This document shows, one piece after another, positions 58,578 through 64,000 of a stretch of DNA of 64,000 nucleotides. Source of the DNA: Bacteroidales bacterium. GTDB lineage: Bacteria; Bacteroidota; Bacteroidia; Bacteroidales; UBA932. The notes beneath the pieces were generated by a model. That model was given only the letters and a program-made list of their open reading frames with translations, was not told where the DNA came from and searched no databases. Each line of letters starts with the position of its first letter. Position 1 is the first letter of the stretch. The stretch covers positions 124,001 through 188,000 of the forward strand of contig JAFRPW010000036.1 of assembly GCA_017428945.1 (NCBI GenBank). Reading direction: 5' to 3'. The position numbers and the translations under genes were made by a program.

Positions 58578-59419
58578 GAAAACTCATGCTTACGATAATG
58601 TTCCTTCTGGCATACCTGACGGCACTTGCCCAGGGAAGGGTGTCTACAAAGAAATACATGATTGCCGATTTCTCGGACAAGATAACCAAGGTGGTTCTCC
58701 CGGGCAGCGATGTCCTTGACGGCGCGCTCCGTCAGGAAGTGGTGAACTGCTGGACGCTTTCCCCCTTCGAGTTCTGCACGCCCGCAGATTTCGAGCGGCT
58801 GAAAAAATCGGCAGATTACTACTTCCTCCTGGTAGGCTCCACCATGTTCAAGGGAGAGATGGCGCCGTCGCTTCAGTTCCTTACCCTTGTCAAGGGCGGT
58901 CCGGAGGCCGGAGAAGGGACATCGGGCATGCATGAGGTCATTTCCCTGCCCCTTGCCGCAGCCGGGAGCAGCTCAGGTAGGGAGCTTGTTTATCTTGGCG
59001 CCATGGTCAATTCCATCCAGGAATTCACAGAAGCGGCCATGACATCGGAAAAGAACGCCTACCTTGGTACCGAGTGGTTCAACGCCGCATACCGCCGTGA
59101 AGGGAAAATGATGACGATATGGATGTCGGAAGGCGATGTGGACGCCTCCGTAAAAGACCCTTCCAGGTTTCTGGACGAGGACTTCCGCATAGTCCCCGAG
59201 GATGACTCTGACCAGAAGTTCATCTCCGGTGCATTCAATACCTTGTGCTCTTACGTAGTTGCGCCCCTGTTCCCGGCAGAAGGAGCCTCCATGTGCTACA
59301 ACATGCTCTTCGAGGCCAATTCCCGCAGACTTGTCTATATATCCCGTCACAAGATTACTGCAGGCAAAGGCGCGGGATTCCTGGCAAAAGACCTCAAAAA
59401 AATAGCCAGGGCAAGATGA
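58574..59419 (+). CDS. Secreted protein of unknown function
   Basis: 281 residues with a signal peptide (MRKLMLTIMFLLAYLTALAQ). Body of mixed helices and strands (YMIADFSDKITKVVLPG, FCTPADFERLKKSADYYFLL, AYLGTEWFNAAYRREGKMM). No family recognised. It lies between a TonB-like and an M16 peptidase gene and overlaps both by ATGA, so it is part of that operon. Confidence 0.75.
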   Translation: MRKLMLTIMFLLAYLTALAQGRVSTKKYMIADFSDKITKVVLPGSDVLDGALRQEVVNCWTLSPFEFCTPADFERLKKSADYYFLLVGSTMFKGEMAPSLQFLTLVKGGPEAGEGTSGMHEVISLPLAAAGSSSGRELVYLGAMVNSIQEFTEAAMTSEKNAYLGTEWFNAAYRREGKMMTIWMSEGDVDASVKDPSRFLDEDFRIVPEDDSDQKFISGAFNTLCSYVVAPLFPAEGASMCYNMLFEANSRRLVYISRHKITAGKGAGFLAKDLKKIARAR

Positions 59420-60657
59420 GGTGCGGGGTATGCCCTTCCGGGCTTAAATATGCAGTGAAACGCAGCGGACGTTCCGTGGCGTACTGCTCCCTTTCCATAG
59501 GCGCAGGCACCAGGGACGAGGCCGGCTACCCTGCCGGAATAGCCCACTTCACGGAGCATACCATGTTCCGCGGCACAAGGAAAAAATCGGCCGCAGTCAT
59601 TTCGGGCTACCTTGACCGCCTGGGCGGGGAGCTCAATGCCTACACCACAAAGGAAGAGATCGTGCTTCATGCAACGGTACTGAAGGAAGACCTCCCCAAG
59701 GCCGCCAGGCTGCTCTTCGAGCTTGCCACGGAGGCCACTTTCCCGGAAAGCGAGATTGAGACCGAGCGCGGCGTGATCCTGGACGAGATTATCCAGTACA
59801 AGGACAACCCGGCCGAGGACATCTACGACAATTTCGAGTGCATGCTCTTCAAGGGATCGGCACTGGAAACGCCCATCCTCGGGACCACTGCATCGGTGAA
59901 AAAGATCACCGCTCCCATGCTCCGCCGCTTTGTGGCAGAGAAGTTTGTCCCTGGCCGCATGGCCCTCACCGTTGTGGCCGATATTGACGAAGCTCAACTG
60001 GAAAAAAGCATTGTTTCTCTTTCACACAAATTGTTTGAGATGCCCGAACAGGTCGGGCATGACGAGCCCTATGCCCCCGCGTCATTGCCGGCCATGACCG
60101 GCAATCTCTTCCATAATGTGGTTGACAAGCACAACCATGAGGTGAATGCCGTGATTGGAGGCAAAGCGCCAAGCTTGTACCAGATGCCGGACAGGCTGGT
60201 TGCGGCCATGCTGGTCAATATCCTTGGCGGACCGGCGTCCAACTCTCTGCTTAACGCTGAACTGCGTGAAAAACGCGGCTGGGTGTACGGAATTGAGTGC
60301 TCTTATACTCAATATAAGGATACAGGAATTGTGGCAATTAGTTTTGGCTGTGATAAGCCAAACCTGGACAAATGCCTTGCGGCCATTGACAGGATACTTA
60401 AGCGCCTCCGTGAGACTCCCCTTTCCGATGCCAAGCTCAAAGCTTTCCGTAAGCAGCTCTTCGGCCAGCTTGCAATAGGCAGCGAGTCCGGCGAGGCCCA
60501 GTGCCTCTCCATGGGCAAGAGCATGCTTGCCTGGGGCACCGTCATGTCCCCCGAAGAAACCCGCCGCCACATTGACGCAATAACGGCCACAGACCTCCTG
60601 TCCATGGCCGCCAGGCTCTTTGCCCCGGATAATCTTTCCCGGCTGGTGTATCTCTAA
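59416..60657 (+). CDS. M16 family zinc peptidase
   Basis: 413 residues, no signal peptide. Inverted zinc motif HFTEH at about residue 47 in GIAHFTEHTMFRGT, with the distal Glu in SEIETERGVILDEI. The C-terminal half is the inactive M16 domain with LLNAELREKRGWVYGIECSY. Similar to the mitochondrial-processing-peptidase-like proteins of Bacteroidetes. Residues about 209-230 (MPEQVGHDE, then LPAMTGNLF) are encoded by a pair of DNA hairpins and may be an inserted element at the junction of the two halves. The start is the ATG overlapping the preceding stop. Confidence 0.9.
   Translation: MRCGVCPSGLKYAVKRSGRSVAYCSLSIGAGTRDEAGYPAGIAHFTEHTMFRGTRKKSAAVISGYLDRLGGELNAYTTKEEIVLHATVLKEDLPKAARLLFELATEATFPESEIETERGVILDEIIQYKDNPAEDIYDNFECMLFKGSALETPILGTTASVKKITAPMLRRFVAEKFVPGRMALTVVADIDEAQLEKSIVSLSHKLFEMPEQVGHDEPYAPASLPAMTGNLFHNVVDKHNHEVNAVIGGKAPSLYQMPDRLVAAMLVNILGGPASNSLLNAELREKRGWVYGIECSYTQYKDTGIVAISFGCDKPNLDKCLAAIDRILKRLRETPLSDAKLKAFRKQLFGQLAIGSESGEAQCLSMGKSMLAWGTVMSPEETRRHIDAITATDLLSMAARLFAPDNLSRLVYL
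60040..60105. repeat. In-frame pair of palindromes inside the M16 gene
   Basis: Hairpin one: ATGCCCGA (60040-60047), loop ACAGG, TCGGGCAT (60053-60060). Hairpin two: ATTGCCGG (60084-60091), 6-nt loop, CCGGCAAT (60098-60105). Between them lies GACGAG...GCGTC. Hairpin two is identical in its arms to that in the LolC-like gene at 26029-26050. Confidence 0.75.
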
Positions 60658-60866
60658 ACAAATCTACGTCTTTTTGTTTTATAAAAAAGAAGCTTATATA
60701 CTTTGCAGTATAGTCATGGCAAAATGTTTTGTCATAAAGACATAAAGCTTTTGATTGTTCGGGATTCTGAATCCTAAATTTTTTAAGATAAAACCGAATG
60801 AGCCCGAATGCCTGCGCTCTTATTTTAATAGGCAGTTGGCGGAAATGAGTATTTCGACTGTCCTCT

Positions 60867-62483
60867 TTACAACATCTCTAAAAATAAATCGGCATCCGGA
60901 GCTTTAGATTCAATAATAGCCTTTCGTAAACGGCTACGACAAGTCCTAAGACTACTCCTAGACTGAGCGCCAGTGATTAACGCAACCGTTTCATAAGAGA
61001 AACCAGCAAAGAACAGAATAAGGAGCTTAATATTGCGCCCATGGATTTTGGGGACTTGATCTCGCAGTTTAACCATAATGTTATTACTATATAGATTCAG
61101 GTCTCTTTCTATCGACTTATACAATGCATCTCCTTTATTAAGCTCACCAATATAATCCTTAAACTGACGGAATACAATATTTTTTCTTTCTTCGGTATCA
61201 ACATTATAATAATTAGTTGATATTGAGTCAAGTTGCCTGATTCTTTCACTATAGTGGGTATTAAGCAAATCTGCGTTATCTTTACTTAACTTATTTATTT
61301 GCTTGTTATTAAGAGCAAGCTGCGCCATCAGTTCCTTGATATACAGGTCTCTGTTTTTTTGCTTGTAGTGATATATGATGAATAATAACGAAAGAATCAA
61401 ATACACTATTATGCCAATTGACAAGTTGCGTATTTGCATTTGAACAATTCTGTATCTTTGGTTAGCAGCATCGTCCTTAAAAAAATCCCGTTGTGCACAG
61501 CTTACTGATTCGCTAAGCAGTTTCCTTGTAAGGGAGTCTTGAACCTCGGACGCGTTTTTCAACAAATCATAAGCTTTATTGTATTGCTCCCTCCCTCTGA
61601 TGATTCTAGATTTCGTATAATCTATCATAGCTGAAGACAAGACTCCTGGGTATAGTTTATAACCTCTCTCAATCCAATACTCGGCGGAATCCCGCCTCCC
61701 AGCTCTTTCATGTGCAAGAGCAAGATTAGTATAATCTACGTGTGAGTATTTCTCTTCCGGTACTTTATTATATAATGATATGCAGGTAGAATAATCATCT
61801 TGATCAAATAAGGCAATTTCTGCATTCAGCATCCGGCAGTAATCCAGAAGGTTGGAATCTCCAATTACTATTCTTTGAAGAAGCCGCCTAGCATTATCAT
61901 ACTCTCTCGTGGAAACATTAGCAGCAGCTAAAGAATAAAGCGCATATTGTTGGTATACTATGTCCGAGGGCTTTTCAAGAAAACAATCTAAGGATTTTTG
62001 GAAATAATCGACACTCGCAGAAAGATTGTTGACTTGACCAAAAGCATCGGCCATATTCCTGTAAATCAATCCCAAATAGTGACTGTCTCTCTTCTTCTCC
62101 GCAATTTGTAAGGCTTTCTCGAAAAAAATAATCGCTGATGGAAACGCCTTCTTGTTCATCTGAATCCTTCCCATATAATACAAAGCCATCATGTATTCAT
62201 GCGAGTTCGAGTGCCCAGAATAATACTCAACCACTTTATCCATCAAGGAGTCAGAGTATACATCAATATAGTTTTTGTCTAGTGACGCGCTATAATACAA
62301 AGTAAAACGCGCCTTCTGTCTTTTGCTTATTAATGCGGAGGTATCTATACTTTGTAGGATTCTTAAAGTGCTGTCCGGCATTGTATCAAAGAGTGCAATT
62401 GCCCTGTCCAGTGACTTTCTCTCAACGGATTGAGTGCACCCGAATAAAACTGCCAGCAATAATGGTAAGATGAATGACCTCAT
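60867..62483 (-). CDS. TPR-containing membrane regulator with C-terminal HTH
   Basis: 538 residues. Lipoprotein signal (LLLAVLFGCTQS). TPR helices from about 60 to 330 (YMMALYYMGRIQMNKKAFPSA, YLGLIYRNMADAFGQ), a membrane segment (about 360-380, LSIGIIVYLILSLLFIIYHY), a coiled coil and a C-terminal HTH-like end (IKLLILFFAGFSYETVALIT, then LRTCRSRLRKAI). Codon use is much AT-richer than the flanking operons, suggesting transfer. ATG 62483 gives the signal peptide. A TATATTTG box (plus 62511-62518, minus strand) lies upstream. Confidence 0.82.
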   Translation of the reverse strand: MRSFILPLLLAVLFGCTQSVERKSLDRAIALFDTMPDSTLRILQSIDTSALISKRQKARFTLYYSASLDKNYIDVYSDSLMDKVVEYYSGHSNSHEYMMALYYMGRIQMNKKAFPSAIIFFEKALQIAEKKRDSHYLGLIYRNMADAFGQVNNLSASVDYFQKSLDCFLEKPSDIVYQQYALYSLAAANVSTREYDNARRLLQRIVIGDSNLLDYCRMLNAEIALFDQDDYSTCISLYNKVPEEKYSHVDYTNLALAHERAGRRDSAEYWIERGYKLYPGVLSSAMIDYTKSRIIRGREQYNKAYDLLKNASEVQDSLTRKLLSESVSCAQRDFFKDDAANQRYRIVQMQIRNLSIGIIVYLILSLLFIIYHYKQKNRDLYIKELMAQLALNNKQINKLSKDNADLLNTHYSERIRQLDSISTNYYNVDTEERKNIVFRQFKDYIGELNKGDALYKSIERDLNLYSNNIMVKLRDQVPKIHGRNIKLLILFFAGFSYETVALITGAQSRSSLRTCRSRLRKAIIESKAPDADLFLEML

Positions 62484-62620
62484 AACGAAAGAATCTCTTT
62501 TTGTTACGTTCAAATATACTCAATTACCACGACACTTAAGCATAATATGGCAAATTGTAATGCCCGCAATTATTATATCGACTGATAATCAGGTGTTTAG
62601 GCCATACAAATTGTAACGGC

Positions 62621-62628
62621 TAATTTTG
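62621..62628 (+). promoter_or_regulatory. Promoter before the small exported peptide
   Basis: TAATTTTG at 62621-62628, with a TTTA 21 nt upstream (62596-62599). It predicts a leader of about 53 nt before the ATG at 62687. Confidence 0.45.
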
Positions 62629-62686
62629 TGATGTTTACAAAAACTTTACTAAACTTGTAAAACCGGATTACTAATCTTTTAAACAA

Positions 62687-62791
62687 ATGAAAACAATTAT
62701 CAAGTATTTGATGCTGAGTCTTCCAGCACTTTTAATGTCTGCCTCCTTTGCGTTGTGCAATTCCTCAAATGATGAAGAAAAAATTCAATAG
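62687..62791 (+). CDS. 34-residue exported peptide
   Basis: ATG at 62687, TAG at 62789-62791. The protein is MKTIIKYLMLSLPALLMSAS followed by FALCNSSNDEEKIQ: a classic signal peptide with a lipobox-like FALC and only about ten residues after the Cys. It is preceded by a promoter and followed 23 nt later by a lipoprotein gene. A secreted lipopeptide or a leader peptide is possible. It lies opposite the TPR-HTH regulator. Confidence 0.55.
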   Translation: MKTIIKYLMLSLPALLMSASFALCNSSNDEEKIQ

Positions 62792-62814
62792 AGCTATTTT
62801 AATAATCCATTGTT

Positions 62815-63252
62815 ATGAAAAGATGTCATTTCGTTAGTATTGTAATTGTCACTATTTGCCTTTTTGTTGGGTGCAAGGAAAAAGATGCCCCAGCATATTG
62901 GCCCCTAGATGTAGAATCTGGATTTCGTTTGTTTATTGGAGTTTGTGATTATAGCTATGAAGATGATAATCCTGAAGTTTCCGTTCTTATTAATGAAGCC
63001 AATACTACTCAAGATTTTCAATTACTAGAGAAATCGGATTGTGGCGTAACTGTTGCTGGAAAACTGTATTATTATTACGATCTATCCGATGATTGGATCG
63101 GGAAAAGTGTATGTCTTGTCGTAGTATATTCATCAACTGAAAAACAATACACTACAGTTGTTGAACTTGACAATGAAAGGAACCTTTGGTTTATTGTTGA
63201 AGACAATGGCATCTGTCGTATTTCAGCACCGGTTAGTAAAGAAAACCCATAG
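62815..63252 (+). CDS. Lipoprotein of unknown function
   Basis: 145 residues. Lipoprotein signal (IVTICLFVGCKEKD, Cys20). The body is beta-rich with many acidic and Tyr residues (FRLFIGVCDYSYEDDNPEV, KLYYYYDLSDDW, YTTVVELDN). AT-rich codon use like the nearby TPR regulator and unlike the rest of the window. No family recognised. Confidence 0.72.
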   Translation: MKRCHFVSIVIVTICLFVGCKEKDAPAYWPLDVESGFRLFIGVCDYSYEDDNPEVSVLINEANTTQDFQLLEKSDCGVTVAGKLYYYYDLSDDWIGKSVCLVVVYSSTEKQYTTVVELDNERNLWFIVEDNGICRISAPVSKENP

Positions 63253-63331
63253 AGATTCTCATTCCCTCCTGATTATAATTCCACAATAAAAAACGCAGTC
63301 GCAATTAGCTTATAATCAACATTTTAGGCAA

Positions 63332-63361
63332 CTACACCCCGGTCAAACGTCCGGGGTGTAG
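63332..63361. terminator. Bidirectional hairpin between lipoprotein gene and recQ
   Basis: CTACACCCCGG (63332-63342) pairs perfectly with CCGGGGTGTAG (63351-63361) around an 8-nt loop. There is no T-run on either side, but it is placed between two convergent genes and is the strongest structure there. Confidence 0.6.
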
Positions 63362-63408
63362 CATGTTAAAGCGCTGTATATTAACGAGTTACGATTGCAC
63401 GCCTTGGC

Positions 63409-64000
63409 CTAGTTCACCACCTCGCAGAGGAATTTGATGCGGACGAGGCGGATCTCGAGGTCTTCGTAATCGTCTGAAAGGGCGTCGCGTGCCTCCTGGA
63501 GGGAATCCGAGGTGGCTTCGTCACGGAACCAGTCGTAGATTTCGGAAACTACTTCCGGATCCAGCTCCTCTTCAATGTAATAATTGAGGTTGACTTTGGT
63601 GCCGGTGGCCACGATGCCTTCAATTTCCGTGAGGAGTTCGTCCATGGAGAGGCCCTTGGAGGCGGCGATATCGTCCAGGGAGAGCTTGCGGTCTATGGAC
63701 TGGATGATGTAGACCTTGTTGCCGGACTTGGAGGCGACGGATTTCACGACGAAGTCGTCCGGGCGGTCTATCTCGTTCTCTTCCACATACTTGGCGATGA
63801 GGTCCACGAAGGGCTGGCCAAACTTCCGGGCCTTGCCCTCGCCCACGCCCTGGCACTTTTCCGAGAGTTCCTTAAGGGTGAGCGGATAGACTATGGTCAT
63901 GTCTTCCAGCGAAGGGTCCGAGAACACCATCCATGGCTGGAGCTTTAGCTTGCGGGAGACGTCCTTGCGGAGGTCCTTGAGCATCTTGAGGAGCATTTCG
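63409..64000 (-). CDS. recQ: C-terminal part of RecQ-like DNA helicase (partial)
   Basis: Runs off the right edge; about 197 residues are visible. LLKMLKDLRKDVSRKL then WMVFSDPSLEDM, and TLKELSEKCQGVGEGKARKFG form an HRDC domain, used for structured-DNA binding. A C-terminal region (KLSLDDIAASKGLSMDELLTEI, YYIEEELDPEVVSEIYDWF) resembles the helix-turn-helix extension found at the end of Bacteroidetes RecQ. The helicase core is outside the window, so the name rests on the C-terminal domains. Confidence 0.82.
   Translation of the reverse strand, partial: EMLLKMLKDLRKDVSRKLKLQPWMVFSDPSLEDMTIVYPLTLKELSEKCQGVGEGKARKFGQPFVDLIAKYVEENEIDRPDDFVVKSVASKSGNKVYIIQSIDRKLSLDDIAASKGLSMDELLTEIEGIVATGTKVNLNYYIEEELDPEVVSEIYDWFRDEATSDSLQEARDALSDDYEDLEIRLVRIKFLCEVVN

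Noticed and set aside
60658-60866. Possible small genes in the 209-bp convergent gap between M16 and TPR regulator genes
   Set aside because: Only very short frames are present; one starting at ATG 60717 stops after a few codons. Nothing beyond AT-rich spacer DNA can be supported.
62514-62686. Searched for a riboswitch or RNA gene upstream of the small peptide
   Set aside because: AT-rich with repeated ATACAAATTGTAA-like words, but no conserved riboswitch core or stable long fold could be seen by eye.

Overview
The window looks like a chromosomal segment of an uncultured gut or rumen member of the Bacteroidales. Four things point there: SusC/SusD pairs and Ig-domain lipoproteins; a C10 peptidase, class I fumarase and an ExbB-X-ExbD-ExbD cluster; recurrent Bacteroidetes-type promoters (TTTG, about 20 nt, TAnnTTTG) placed very close to start codons; and few strong Shine-Dalgarno sequences. 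Most genes are GC-rich. Two stretches, 54.4-55.3 kb and 60.7-63.3 kb, are clearly AT-richer. The genus cannot be fixed from the sequence alone. No rRNA, tRNA, CRISPR array or complete insertion sequence was seen.

Layout. 0-3 kb: end of an unknown gene, a lipoprotein, a PPC-domain protein, the remnant of a tyrosine phosphatase and an unknown secreted protein. 3-13.7 kb: nucleobase and sugar metabolism, with upp, a GH28 polygalacturonase, an NCS2 permease, a Tsx-like outer-membrane channel, a UraA-type permease, a GH2 beta-galactosidase, a DUF937-like protein and fumarase. 13.8-17.6 kb: a six-Ig-domain lipoprotein downstream of a TPR/LuxR regulator. 17.7-27 kb: M20 dipeptidase, porin, MltF-like transglycosylase, BASS transporter, PepO and a LolC/E-like permease. 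27-37 kb: housekeeping genes (DjlA-like, Nudix, RsmF-like, queA, dprA, tatD, ansA) plus a streptopain-family protease. 37-39.4 kb: ExbB/ExbD energisation cluster. 39.5-54.4 kb: a LacI-controlled utilisation locus. 55.3-60.7 kb: asnS, udk, a TonB-like protein, an unknown and an M16 peptidase. 60.8-63.3 kb: an AT-rich island with a TPR-HTH regulator, a 34-residue exported peptide and a lipoprotein. The window ends inside recQ.

The most interesting gene system is the 39.5-54.4 kb locus. A LacI repressor with palindromic operators faces a ribokinase, a GRP/RhaT-like sugar permease, a SusC/SusD pair, three consecutive lipoprotein ADP-ribosylglycohydrolase-fold enzymes, a lipoprotein alpha/beta-hydrolase esterase and a final lipoprotein. 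The simplest reading is surface capture and hydrolysis of ADP-ribosylated or otherwise ribosylated substrates, with the ribose imported and phosphorylated. The ExbB/ExbD cluster just upstream and the TonB-like protein at 57.9 kb could energise the SusC porin.

The most interesting non-genic signal is a set of small palindromic repeats: three ungapped 65-bp copies with 10-bp inverted ends (8.85, 11.43 and 11.51 kb); pairs or triplets of roughly 35-bp palindromes at 1.0, 26.8 and 39.4 kb, with a single copy at 22.6 kb; three hairpin repeats at 54.4-55.2 kb; and paired hairpins lying in frame inside three unrelated genes (LolC-like, tatD and M16).
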